DNA of 42,900 bases from Nonomuraea zeae (GTDB taxonomy: Bacteria > Actinomycetota > Actinomycetes > Streptosporangiales > Streptosporangiaceae): positions 1 through 42,900 of the forward strand of contig NZ_VCKX01000087.1 in assembly GCF_005889725.1 (NCBI RefSeq), read 5' to 3'. The notes beneath the pieces are model-generated. The model was not told the DNA's origin. It searched no databases and worked only from the letters and a program-made list of their open reading frames with translations. Positions 1 to 9,152 of the stretch are shown in pieces (position 1 is the first letter of the stretch; the number at the start of each line of letters is the position of its first letter). Made by a program: the position numbers and the translations under genes.

Positions 1-266
1 CTCCGGGGGTGGGGTGGGAGCATTTCCGGAATGTCGAGGCGGGGTCGGCCGCCGACGGCGTTGAGCAGGTTGGCGGCCAGTGCCAGGTGCAGCATCTCTT
101 CGGCGAAGACGCTGCCGATCACTTCCGTCGCTTCGGGGTTGCGCTCGGGGTCCAGGGAGTAGAGGGCGCACAGGTACGGCGGCAGGGTCGCGTGTTCCAG
201 CTCGATCGCCCACTGAAGGTGCTCACGCAGGCTGTCGAGCGTGTCGATCCGCGGCTCACGCGGCAT
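1..266 (-). CDS. Ferritin-like domain protein (partial, C-terminus outside window)
   Basis: The first 88 residues of a minus-strand gene that runs off the left edge. The translation from ATG at 266 reads MPREPRIDTLDSLREHLQ, then IELEHATLPPYLCALYS, then FAEEMLHLALAANLLNAVGG. The two Glu/His helices (ELEHAT and EEMLHL) are the signature of the ferritin-like family (Pfam Ferritin-like, the domain also present in RebD/VioB-type iminophenylpyruvate dimer synthases). Members are usually about 200-350 residues, so most of the gene is missing. Its start overlaps the stop of the small acidic ORF upstream by 11 bases, which implies translational coupling. The substrate cannot be told from this fragment. 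A role in secondary metabolism is possible but is inference. Confidence 0.8.
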   Translation of the reverse strand, partial: MPREPRIDTLDSLREHLQWAIELEHATLPPYLCALYSLDPERNPEATEVIGSVFAEEMLHLALAANLLNAVGGRPRLDIPEMLPPHPR

Positions 267-489
267 GATCGCCCGGCCCTGAGCCGTCCTCCAGCACCTC
301 GACCGCGTCGAGCAGACCTCGCAGGCCGATCTCCTCGCGCTCGACCTCCGTCGGGTCGAACAGCCACTCGGTGACCGACAGGTTGACGGCCTCCTCCGCA
401 TGGCTGGACTCGACCAGGGTCACTTCCGCCTCGATCTCGATCTCGAGCTCGCGCAGGGATTCGTTCTCACCGCTCGGGGTGCTCATCAT
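256..489 (-). CDS. Small acidic hypothetical protein coupled to the ferritin-like gene
   Basis: A 77-residue protein that is strongly acidic in its first two thirds (ELEIEIEAEVTLVESS, DPTEVEREEIG). It has no signal peptide, membrane segment or cysteine. A GGAGG stands directly before two consecutive ATG codons (487-489 and 484-486); the second is better spaced, so the product may be one residue shorter. The stop overlaps the start of the ferritin-like gene by 11 bases. I do not recognise the family. Because it is short, acidic and coupled to a possible tailoring enzyme, a carrier, partner subunit or precursor peptide are all conceivable, but the sequence supports none of them over the others. 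Confidence 0.6.
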   Translation of the reverse strand: MMSTPSGENESLRELEIEIEAEVTLVESSHAEEAVNLSVTEWLFDPTEVEREEIGLRGLLDAVEVLEDGSGPGDHAA

Positions 490-523
490 TCCTCCATACG
501 TGGTGTAAGTGGCAGTCCGAACA

Positions 524-558
524 GGGGGCGCGGCGGCCGTCCGGCCGCCGCGCTGCCC
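524..558 (-). terminator. Stem-loop downstream of the SDR gene
   Basis: GCGCGGCGGCC (528-538) and GGCCGCCGCGC (543-553) form a perfect 11-bp stem with a 4-base loop, extended by GGGG/CCCC after a 2-base bulge. It lies about 30 bases 3' of the SDR stop (minus strand) and before the next minus-strand start. No U-tract is present, as is common for actinomycete terminators. Confidence 0.55.
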
Positions 559-585
559 CGGTGATGCCAGGTGTGGAAGCCCGGG

Positions 586-1341
586 CTACTTTCCGGTCGC
601 GTTCTGGCCGAGCCAGTCCTGGTAGCGGATCGTGCCGAGGGTGGCGCCCTCATCCGGGACGAGCGACCGCTCGCTCAGCTCGCTGCCGAAGTAGCGCGCG
701 TGCGGGTCGGTGACCACTTCGCGCGGGTCGCCCCAGGCGGTCAGCGCCTGGCGGAAGAACTCGTCCATCCCGAACCGATCCGGCCCGGCGATCTCGATCC
801 TGCCGTTCAGCGGCGACCCGACCGCGGTCCGGCCGACCGCCGCGGCCACGTCGTCACCCGCGATCGGCTGGAAGAGCACGGGCGCGATGTGCACCTTGCC
901 GTCCACCGTGGCCTCGTCGGCGATGCCGCGGGCGAACTCGAAGAACTGGGTCGAGTGCACGAGCGAGAACGGGATCCCGGACTTCTCGATCAGCTGCTCC
1001 TGAGCGATCTTCGCCGCGAAGTAGCCGTTGTCCGGCATCCGCTCCGTGCCGACGATCGACACCGCGACGTGGTGACCCACGCCCGCCGCCGCCTCCGCCG
1101 CGAGCAGGTTGCCGGTGGAGGTCTGGAAGAACTTCAGCACCGCGGCCCGCTCGAACGACGGCGAGTTCGACACGTCCACCACCACCTGCGCACCCGCCAG
1201 CACCTCGGCCAGCCCCTCGCCGGTCAGCGTGTTGACGCCGGTGTTCGGCGCCGCTGCCACCGCCTCGTGACCGTGCTCGCCCAGCTTCGTCACCAGCTTC
1301 GACCCGATCAGGCCCGTCCCGCCGATTACCACGATCTTCAT
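586..1341 (-). CDS. NmrA-like atypical short-chain dehydrogenase/reductase
   Basis: A 251-residue protein beginning MKIVVIGGTGLIGSKLV, which is the Rossmann NAD(P) motif GxxGxxG at residues 7-13. The rest follows the atypical SDR (NmrA/SDR_a) pattern: a VVVDVSNSP segment after strand 4, VSIVGTERM, a short Y-x3-K-like segment (YFAAKIAQEQLI), and a substrate-binding C-terminal half with FQPIAGDDVAAAV. The start was moved from a longer open frame to the ATG at 1341 because the Rossmann strand begins there and AGAGGGA precedes it. Relatives act as NAD(P)H:quinone-type oxidoreductases or redox sensors; the substrate is unknown. It appears to be a single-gene unit closed by the hairpin at 524-558. 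Confidence 0.8.
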   Translation of the reverse strand: MKIVVIGGTGLIGSKLVTKLGEHGHEAVAAAPNTGVNTLTGEGLAEVLAGAQVVVDVSNSPSFERAAVLKFFQTSTGNLLAAEAAAGVGHHVAVSIVGTERMPDNGYFAAKIAQEQLIEKSGIPFSLVHSTQFFEFARGIADEATVDGKVHIAPVLFQPIAGDDVAAAVGRTAVGSPLNGRIEIAGPDRFGMDEFFRQALTAWGDPREVVTDPHARYFGSELSERSLVPDEGATLGTIRYQDWLGQNATGK

Positions 1342-1545
1342 TGCTGTCCCTCTCGTACGCCGGGCCACCTTGTCGCCACCCGGTCGCCAGCTAAGACCGG
1401 ACAGCCTCCGGGCTTGTGACAACCACCGCGAAATTTCGCTCGGCCTGGTCCGCGGCCTCCCCCGTTGGGCATGGCGACGATGGTGGGCACGGGGACGCTC
1501 GGCGCCCGCACGCCCCCTACCCAAGTGTCCGGCTGGTGCCGCCCG

Positions 1546-3424
1546 TCAGCCCGGGATCCGGAACGGCAGGAAGCACACCACCGCCTCCGTGTGATCCTGG
1601 AGGGCGGCGGCCAGGAGCAGGTCCCGCTGGGTGTGCAGGAGCCGGTAACGGGGATTGGGCGGCTGGATGCCGGGGATGACCACCGCGATCCATCTGCCGT
1701 TACTCTCCTGGCGCTGGACGTACTCGACGACCGGGCGGACCACGGTGTGGTGGGGGCTGTTCAGCACCTTCAGCCGGGCCCCGGGATTCCACCGGTCCCA
1801 CTTGGCGCACAGGTCGTCGAGCGTCTCGGGGGCATCGGACACGACGATCGCGACGACCTCGCCGCCGAAGGCCAGCGCCGTGCTGATCGCCCGTTCGGAG
1901 ATGGCGCTGATCGCGGAGGTCGGGCTGAGCGGGACGATGACCAGCCGCGTGGCCGGATCCGGGCCGTGCGGCGTGGGCTGGGGCCGCCCGAGCTCCAGCG
2001 CGACGCCGACCTTGGTGTAGTAGCGCTCCACCCAGGTGAACAGCAGGACCAGCAGGGGAACGGCCACGAGCACCACCCAGGCGCCCTCGGTGAACTTCGT
2101 GGTGAGCAGCACGATCGTGGCCACGACGGTGGCCACGGCGCCGACGCCGTTCAGCAGCGCCTTTCCCGCCCACTTCGGCGGGCGCAGCCCGGCCCAATGA
2201 CGGACGAGCCCGGTCTGGCTGATGGTGAAGCCGGTGAACACCCCGATGGCGAACAGGGGGATCAGCCGATGGGTCTGCGCGTCGACCGCGATCAGGAGCA
2301 CGGCGGCCAGGACGGCCACGGCGACGACGCCGTAGCGGTGGACGGGCCGCTCGGAGCGCAGCGCGAACAGGTGGGGCAGCCGGTGGTCCTTGGCCAGCAG
2401 GCTCATCAGGACCGGCAGGCCGCCGAAGCTGGTGTTCGCGGCCAGCCCGAGCGCGAGGGTGACGATGATGTTGGCCGCGTAGTAGAGCCAGCCCGTGCCG
2501 TAGGCGCCGGCGGTGAGCTGGGCGAGGATGGTGACGTCCGCCCGCGGGACCACCTGGTCGCGCCGGATGAGCAGGGCCATCCCCACCAGCATCGTCCCCA
2601 GCAGGATGCCCAGCATCAGCTCCGTCCGCTGGGCCCGGCGGACTCTCGGCTCGCGGAACATCGGCACGCCATTGGCGATGGCCTCCACCCCGGTCAGCGC
2701 CGAGCAGCCGGAGGAGAACGCCTTGAGTATCAGCAGCACGCTGAGCGCCTCGTAGCCGGGCAGGGGCGCGGGCGTGCCGACCACCGCCGCCGGGTGGGCG
2801 CGGGCCAGCCCGGCGACGATGATGCCGAGGATGCTCAGGATGAACAGCAGGGTCGGCAACGCCAGCACCCGCGCGCTGTCGGCGATGCCGTACAGGTTGA
2901 GCGCGGTGAGCACGGCCAGCCCGACCAGGCAGGTCTCCAGGAGGTGCGGGCCGAGGACGGGAAAGGCGGAGGCCAGGCTCGCGGCGCCCGCCGCGAGGCT
3001 GACCGCCACGGTGAGCACGTAGTCGACGATGAGCGCGGCGGCGGCGAGGAGGCTGACCTTGGCGCCGAGGTTCTGCTTGGCCACGGCGTAGGAGCCGCCG
3101 CCGTCCGGATAGGCGGCGATCACCTGGCAGTAGGAGGCCACCAGCAGGATGAGCAGCCCGGCGATGGCGAGCGTGATCGGGAGGGTGTGGCCGACCGCGG
3201 CGCTCCCGGCTGCGACCAGGACGAGCGCGATCGCCTCGGGCCCGTAGGCGACGGAGCTGAGCGCGTCGAGGGACAGCGCCACCAGTCCTTGCAGGCTGGT
3301 CAGGTGGTGCTTGTCGCCCTCGCCGTGGCGGAGCTGGATCCTCGGCGCGCGCTCGCCGGACAGGGTGCCGCCGGCGACCGCCCGGTCCGCCCGTAGGCCG
3401 GCCCGGTCCCGGCGGGGGCCCGGA

Positions 3425-3438
<14 letters not shown>
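1546..3438 (-). CDS. kimA: KimA-type APC-family potassium importer
   Basis: About 630 residues, with roughly 12 hydrophobic segments followed by a cytoplasmic C-terminal domain of about 150 residues. Motifs match Bacillus KimA (YdaO), the high-affinity K+/H+ symporter: LSLDALSSVAYG at the first membrane segment, AYPDGGGSYAVAKQNLG, LKAFSSGCSALTGVEAI, AANTSFGGLP and a VERYYTKVG linker. The C-terminal part (VIVPLSPTSAISAISERA) resembles the KimA USP-like dimer domain. The start is a TTG at 3438, overlapping the end of amt by 14 bases. No ATG or GTG lies upstream of the first membrane segment in this frame. The overlap puts K+ uptake under the same mRNA as ammonium uptake. In other bacteria KimA is inhibited by c-di-AMP; I see no c-di-AMP riboswitch here. 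Confidence 0.8.
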
Positions 3439-4630
<1,192 letters not shown>

Positions 4631-4855
4631 TGTCTTCCCCTCGATAAGAGCCGCGCCGCGGGTTTTCGTCCCCGGGCATTTCACGAAGCCCTGCCCGCTG
4701 TCCTCGCCGTGCGGCCGGGGACGCAAACGCGGAGTTTCGCTTCTTTGCCCATCGTTGGCGTGTCGCCATTTTTCCCGGGATGTCGTGGTGGGGAAATAAC
4801 GGTCCGACGCCCGCAAGTCATGCTTTTCCCGGAGAGAACGGAGGCCTGGTGCCTC
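4631..4855. promoter_or_regulatory. Divergent promoter region between amt and the urea transporter/urease operon
   Basis: 225 bases without a gene that must hold the promoters of both divergent units. The clearest symmetric element is AAAC-GCGGA-GTTT (4725-4737), a 4+5+4 inverted repeat. An AT-richer stretch follows (around 4741-4800). I could not find a convincing GlnR double box (GTNAC-n6-GAAAC); the best match near 4790 has the wrong core base. The UT ribosome-binding site GGAGG is at 4840-4844. Confidence 0.4.
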
Positions 4856-5839
4856 ATGGCCAGCTCGTCGCCGCAGCCGGACGGCGCACCAGGCAAGGCC
4901 GGCTCGGCGCGCTACCGGCCGCTCGACGCCCTGCTGACCGTTCCGCGCGGCGTCGCGCAGGTCGATTTCCAGCCCAGCTACTGGGTCGGCCTGGTGTTCC
5001 TCGTCGCGCTGTTCGCCGGGGGGTGGCAGTTCGGCGTCTTCGGGCTGCTGGGCACGGTGGTCGCCACCGCGACCGCCTACTTGCTGGGCGTCACGTGGGA
5101 ACGGGTCTCCATGGGCCTCGAAGGCTTCTGCGGGACGCTGATCGGCGTCAGCCTCGTGCTCTATCTCGGCGTCGGCTGGATGACCGTCTTCCTGGTCATC
5201 GGGGGCGCGATCGCCGGGAGCGTGCTCACCTCGGCCATGAACACGGTGCTCACGCCCTACAACCTGCCGACGTTCACCGCGCCGTTCTGCGTGATCACCA
5301 CGGTCATGGTGATCGGCGGGCCGTCGTTCGAGCGGGTCTGGGCCGGGCACGTCAACACCAGCGCGCCTTCCGCCGCCCGTCCGGGCATCGCGATGAGCTG
5401 GACCGACTTCTGGCAGGGCACCTTCAACGGCATCGGCCAGGTGTTCTTCCAGGACAAGTGGTACGTCGGCGTGATCTTCCTGGTGGGGCTGCTGATCGCC
5501 GGCTGGCGGATCGGGCTGGCCGCGTTCCTGGCCAGCCTGCTCGGCCTGCTGGTGGGCTGGTCGTTCGGCGCGCAGGCGGCCGACCTCGGAGCCGGCCTGT
5601 ACGGCTACAACTCGGTGCTCACCGGGATCGCGCTGGCCGGCACGTTCGTGGTGCTGACCCCGGCCGGAGCCGTCTACGCGGCGATCGGCGCGGCCTCGGC
5701 CGCCGCGCTGACCGCCGGGATCGGCAACCTGTTCGCCGTGGTCGGCGGCCACACGCTCACCTGGCCGTTCGTGCTGGTCACCTGGGTCTTCCTGGCCGCC
5801 GTGCCGATGCTCGCCAAGATCCACCGGACCGCCACCTGA
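4856..5839 (+). CDS. Urea transporter (UT family)
   Basis: A 327-residue membrane protein built as two homologous halves. Each half has a QVxFQ element before its first helix (AQVDFQPSYWVGLVF and GQVFFQDKWYVGVIF) and a UT signature loop (GLEGFCGTLIGVSL and GLYGYNSVLTGIAL). LPTFTAPFCVITT is the conserved pore loop. The bacterial UT/Yut fold is a trimeric urea channel. ATG at 4856 was chosen because GGAGG lies 11 bases upstream; ATG 4820 in the same frame has no ribosome-binding site. It sits 29 bases ahead of ureA, so imported urea is the substrate of the enzyme encoded next. Confidence 0.85.
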   Translation: MASSSPQPDGAPGKAGSARYRPLDALLTVPRGVAQVDFQPSYWVGLVFLVALFAGGWQFGVFGLLGTVVATATAYLLGVTWERVSMGLEGFCGTLIGVSLVLYLGVGWMTVFLVIGGAIAGSVLTSAMNTVLTPYNLPTFTAPFCVITTVMVIGGPSFERVWAGHVNTSAPSAARPGIAMSWTDFWQGTFNGIGQVFFQDKWYVGVIFLVGLLIAGWRIGLAAFLASLLGLLVGWSFGAQAADLGAGLYGYNSVLTGIALAGTFVVLTPAGAVYAAIGAASAAALTAGIGNLFAVVGGHTLTWPFVLVTWVFLAAVPMLAKIHRTAT

Positions 5840-5868
5840 GGCGCCGGAAAGGGAAAGAGGGGACCTGA

Positions 5869-6177
5869 ATGAATCTCACACCGCGAGAGATCGACAAGCT
5901 GCTCATCTTCGTCGTCGCGGAGCTGGCGGACAAGCGCAGGAAGCGCGGGCTGAAGCTCAACTACGGCGAGTCCGTGGCCCTGATCAGCTCCGCCATCGTG
6001 GAGGCGGCTCGCGACGGCAAGACCGTGGCCGAGTGCATGGAGCTGGGCAAGCAGATCCTCGGCCCGGACGACGTGCTGCCCGGCGTGCGCGGGATGCTCA
6101 AGCTGATGCAGGTGGAGGCGTCCTTCGACGACGGCACCAAGCTGGTCTCCTGCCACGATCCCATCGGCGGTAAGTGA
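5869..6177 (+). CDS. ureA: Urease gamma subunit
   Basis: 102 residues, the usual length of a separate UreA. MNLTPREIDKLLIF, the RKRGLKLNYGESVALIS block and VPGVRGML-like LPGVRGMLKLMQVEASFDDGTKLVS near the C-terminus are all diagnostic. It forms the (UreABC)3 hydrolase that turns urea into ammonia and carbamate in the cytoplasm. GAGGGGACC precedes the ATG. The stop overlaps the GTG start of the CbiX-like gene (GTGA), so the two are translationally coupled. Confidence 0.97.
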   Translation: MNLTPREIDKLLIFVVAELADKRRKRGLKLNYGESVALISSAIVEAARDGKTVAECMELGKQILGPDDVLPGVRGMLKLMQVEASFDDGTKLVSCHDPIGGK

Positions 6178-6920
6178 CGATGCGGCCCCGCGACGTCCTG
6201 CTGGCCACCGGGCACGAGAGCCGCGGCGGGCCGGTCTCGCGCGACCTGCTCGGGCCGGGAACCGGGGCTTACGTCGCCGGCCGCGACCTGCCCGCGGCCG
6301 TCCGCGGCCGCGACCGCGCCGTGGTCGTGCCGATGACGCTGGGCCGCGACCCCGGCCTGATCGTCTCGGCCGCGCAGACCCTGACCTGGGCGGCACGCGA
6401 CCGGACGCCCGGAGACCTGCTGCTCGCGGAACCGCTGGGCTCGGTGCGGCACCTGGTGGGCTGGATCAAGGCGGCGATCGCCCGGGTCCTGCGCTCGGGG
6501 CCGCCGCCGCAGGCCGTGCTGCTGGTGGCCCCGGCCGCCGGGCCGGAGGAGGACGCGGAGCTGTTCAAGGTCGCCCGCCTGGTGTGGCAGAACCTGCCGG
6601 TCCGCTGGGTGGAGGTGGCGCTGACCGGCGGCCGGCCGGACGCGCCCGACGGGCTCGACCGCTGCCACCGGCTCGGCGCCACGGACGTGCTGCTCGTGCC
6701 CGCCTCGTTCGAGGCCGCGCCGGTGCTCGACGGCGCGCGGACCGCGGGGCCGCTGCTCGGCCCGGCCGCGCTCAGAGCGCTGATCAGGGACCGGGTGGCG
6801 ACGGCGGAACGCCGGTGGCGCCTCGACGCCGACGACGGTCTCACCGGTCACGCGGCCGCGCACCACCACCATCACCACGACCACGATTCCCTGGAAAGGG
6901 CGGCGTTCCATGTCGGATGA
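6174..6920 (+). CDS. CbiX-like class II chelatase fold protein with polyhistidine tail, inside the urease operon
   Basis: 248 residues inserted between ureA and ureB. Two halves resemble CbiX/SirB sirohydrochlorin chelatases. The N-terminal half starts DVLLATGHESRGG (the family has GHGSR with the first metal-binding His) followed by VVVPMTLGRDPG. The second half has KVARLVW, VRWVEVALTG, PDGLDRCHRLGATDVLLVPASF and GPLLGPAALRALI, close to the second CbiX repeat. The second catalytic His of the family, normally after the PLxL strand, is not present (LGRDPG). The tail GHAAAHHHHHHDHD (residues about 225-238) resembles the nickel-binding tails of UreE and HypB. The start is GTG 6174 or ATG 6180; the end overlaps ureB by 11 bases. 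With ureE absent, a nickel-delivery role is inferred. A siroheme-type chelatase is the alternative. Confidence 0.75.
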   Translation: MTMRPRDVLLATGHESRGGPVSRDLLGPGTGAYVAGRDLPAAVRGRDRAVVVPMTLGRDPGLIVSAAQTLTWAARDRTPGDLLLAEPLGSVRHLVGWIKAAIARVLRSGPPPQAVLLVAPAAGPEEDAELFKVARLVWQNLPVRWVEVALTGGRPDAPDGLDRCHRLGATDVLLVPASFEAAPVLDGARTAGPLLGPAALRALIRDRVATAERRWRLDADDGLTGHAAAHHHHHHDHDSLERAAFHVG

Positions 6921-7422
6921 CGATGTCTACATCTATGGAGAAGGACAGCTTGAGCTCAACGCGGGGCAGCGAAGAGTGACGCTGACCGTGCGCAACACCG
7001 GTGACCGGGCAATTCAGGTGGGCTCGCATTTCCATTTCTTCGAGACCAACCGAGCGCTGGGATTCGACCGGGAGCAGGCTTTCGGGATGCGTCTCGACAT
7101 TCCGGCGGGAACGGCCGTGCGATTCGAGCCCGGCGACACCAAGGACGTGCAACTGGTGGAATACGGCGGCGGTCTGAGAATCGTCGGGTTCGGCGGGTTG
7201 CTCGACGGCAGCGTCCGCGCGCGGGAGGCGCGGCGGGAGGCTCTCGCGAAGATGCGCGCCCGCGGTTACCGCGACGAGCCCGCCGCCCCGGGAAAGCAGC
7301 CAGAGAAGCAGCCGGAAAAGCCAGAAAAGCCGAAAAAACAGGAAAAGCCAGATAAGTCGGAGACGCCGGAGAAGGCCGCCGCCAAGCCGAAGCGCGCACC
7401 TCGTACGGGCAAGAAGGGCTGA
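6910..7422 (+). CDS. ureB: Urease beta subunit with Lys/Pro/Glu-rich C-terminal extension
   Basis: The first ~115 residues are canonical UreB: YGEGQLELNAGQRRVTLTVRNTGDR, then QVGSHFHFFETNRALGFDR, MRLDIPAGTAVRFEPG and VELVEYGG-like VQLVEYGGGLRIVGFGG. It is 170 residues long where separate UreB subunits are about 100-110. The extra ~55 residues are low-complexity with repeated EKP/KQP units (KQPEKQPEKPEKPKKQ) and a basic end (KPKRAPRTGKKG), probably disordered. The A-stretches of this tail make the local sequence less GC-rich than its neighbours. ATG 6910 overlaps the CbiX-like gene. The first part contacts UreC in the UreABC trimer; the tail function is unknown. Confidence 0.95.
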   Translation: MSDDDVYIYGEGQLELNAGQRRVTLTVRNTGDRAIQVGSHFHFFETNRALGFDREQAFGMRLDIPAGTAVRFEPGDTKDVQLVEYGGGLRIVGFGGLLDGSVRAREARREALAKMRARGYRDEPAAPGKQPEKQPEKPEKPKKQEKPDKSETPEKAAAKPKRAPRTGKKG

Positions 7423-7427
7423 CCTCG

Positions 7428-9152
7428 ATGACCAGCATCGACCGCAAGCGGTACGCGAGCATGTACGGCCCCACCGTGGGCGACCGGATCCGGCTGGGCG
7501 ACACCAATCTCGTCGTCGAGGTGGAGAAGGACTACACCGAGGGGCACTACGGCGACGAGGTCCAGTACGGCGGCGGCAAGACCGCCCGCGACGGCATGGC
7601 GGCCGATCCGGCCTCGCAGAACGCCACGGTCGCCCTCGACACCGTGATCACCAACGCCGTGATCATCGATCCGATGCTCGGCATCGTCAAGGCCGACATC
7701 GGGATCAAGGACGGCAGGATCGCGGGCGTCGGCAAGGCCGGCAACCCGCACACGCAGAACGGCGTGGACCGGCGGCTGATCGTCGGCGCCGGCACCGAGG
7801 TGATCTCCGGCGAGAACCTCATCGCCACGGCGGGGGCCATCGACACCCACGTCCACTTCATCGCCCCGCAGCAGGCCCAGCACGCGCTCAGCAACGGGAT
7901 CACCACGCTGGTCGGCGGCGGCACCGGGCCCGCCGACGGCACCCGGGGCACGACCTGCTCGCCCGGCCCGTGGAACATCGGCCGCATCCTCCAGGCGTAC
8001 GAGGGCATCCCGATCAACATCGGGGTCTACGGCAAGGGCAACAACAGCCTGCCGCAGCCGCTGGAGGAGCAGATCCGCGCGGGCGCCTGCGGCCTGAAGG
8101 TGCACGAGGACTGGGGCTCGACGCCCGCGGTCATCGACTGCGCGTTGTCCGTGGCCGACCACTACGACATCCAGATCACCATCCACACCGACACGCTGAA
8201 CGAGGCGGGGTTCGTCGAGGACACCATCAGCGCGATCAACGGGCGGGCGATCCACACCTACCACTCCGAAGGCGCCGGCGGCGGCCACGCGCCGGACATC
8301 CTGCGGGTGACCGGCGAACCCAACGTGCTGCCCGCCTCCACCAACCCGACGCTGCCCTACACCGCCAACTCGGTGGACGAGCTGCTGGACATGACGATGG
8401 TCTGCCACCACCTCAGCTACGACGTCCCCGAGGACATCGCCTTCGCCGAGAGCCGGGTCCGCGCCGAGACCATCGCGGCGGAGACGGTGCTGCACGACCT
8501 GGGCGTGATCAGCATCATCGGATCCGACTCCCAGGCCATGGGCCGGGTCGGCGAGTCCGTCACCCGGGCCTTCCAGATCGCCCACCACTGCAAGGACAAG
8601 CGGGGCCCGCTGCCGGAGGACTCCGCCCGCAACGACAACTTCCGGGTGCTGCGCTTCCTGTCCAAGCTCACCATCAACCCGGCCAGGGCCAGCGGGATGG
8701 CGGACACGATCGGCTCGCTGGAGGACGGCAAGCTGGCGGACATCGTCCTGTGGCCCGTCCACTCGTTCGCCGCGAAGCCGTTCATGGTCGTCAAGGGCGG
8801 GCTGATCAGCTGGGCGGAGATGGGCGATCCGAACGCCTCCCTGCCCACGCCGCAGCCGGTCTACTACCGGCCCATGTACGGCGGCTTCGGCCGGGCGCTG
8901 CAGAAGACCTGCGTCACCTTCATGTCGGACGCGGCGATCCAGCACGGCGTGCCCGAGCGGCTCGGCCTGGAACGGATCATCAAGCCCGTGCGCCAGTGCC
9001 GTACGGTCGACAAGCGGCACATGCTCTACAACTCGACGCTCGGCGACATCCGGGTCGACCCGGAGACCTACAAGGTCACCCTGAACGGCGAGCTGATGAC
9101 CATCGAGCCGGCCCGCAAGCTCCCGCTCAACCGGCTGTACTTCATCGCATGA
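7428..9152 (+). CDS. ureC: Urease alpha (catalytic) subunit
   Basis: 574 residues, full length. All active-site residues are present: His141 and His143 in DTHVHF, the lysine to be carbamylated Lys224 with His226 in GLKVHEDWG, His253 in TIHTDTLNE, His279 in TYHSEGAGGGH, the mobile-flap pair Cys326-His327 in MVCHHLS, and Asp367 in GSDSQAMGR. Numbering is offset by +4 from Sporosarcina UreC. It holds the dinuclear nickel centre that hydrolyses urea. The start is ATG 7428, six bases after the ureB stop, and the stop overlaps the ureF ATG. Confidence 0.98.
   Translation: MTSIDRKRYASMYGPTVGDRIRLGDTNLVVEVEKDYTEGHYGDEVQYGGGKTARDGMAADPASQNATVALDTVITNAVIIDPMLGIVKADIGIKDGRIAGVGKAGNPHTQNGVDRRLIVGAGTEVISGENLIATAGAIDTHVHFIAPQQAQHALSNGITTLVGGGTGPADGTRGTTCSPGPWNIGRILQAYEGIPINIGVYGKGNNSLPQPLEEQIRAGACGLKVHEDWGSTPAVIDCALSVADHYDIQITIHTDTLNEAGFVEDTISAINGRAIHTYHSEGAGGGHAPDILRVTGEPNVLPASTNPTLPYTANSVDELLDMTMVCHHLSYDVPEDIAFAESRVRAETIAAETVLHDLGVISIIGSDSQAMGRVGESVTRAFQIAHHCKDKRGPLPEDSARNDNFRVLRFLSKLTINPARASGMADTIGSLEDGKLADIVLWPVHSFAAKPFMVVKGGLISWAEMGDPNASLPTPQPVYYRPMYGGFGRALQKTCVTFMSDAAIQHGVPERLGLERIIKPVRQCRTVDKRHMLYNSTLGDIRVDPETYKVTLNGELMTIEPARKLPLNRLYFIA

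Noticed and set aside
1465..3396. 643-codon plus-strand frame opposite kimA
   Set aside because: Low-complexity Gly/Gln/Arg/Asp-rich translation typical of antisense frames in GC-rich DNA; the minus-strand frame has clear KimA motifs.
4780..4810. GlnR box in the amt/urea transporter promoter
   Set aside because: Best match GTCGT-n6-GAAAT lacks the conserved A in the first half-site and has no second pair.
7970..9148. Plus-strand frame running from inside ureC into ureF
   Set aside because: Only the part from ATG 9149 has UreF motifs; the rest is an out-of-frame reading of ureC with Arg/Gly/Pro-rich sequence.
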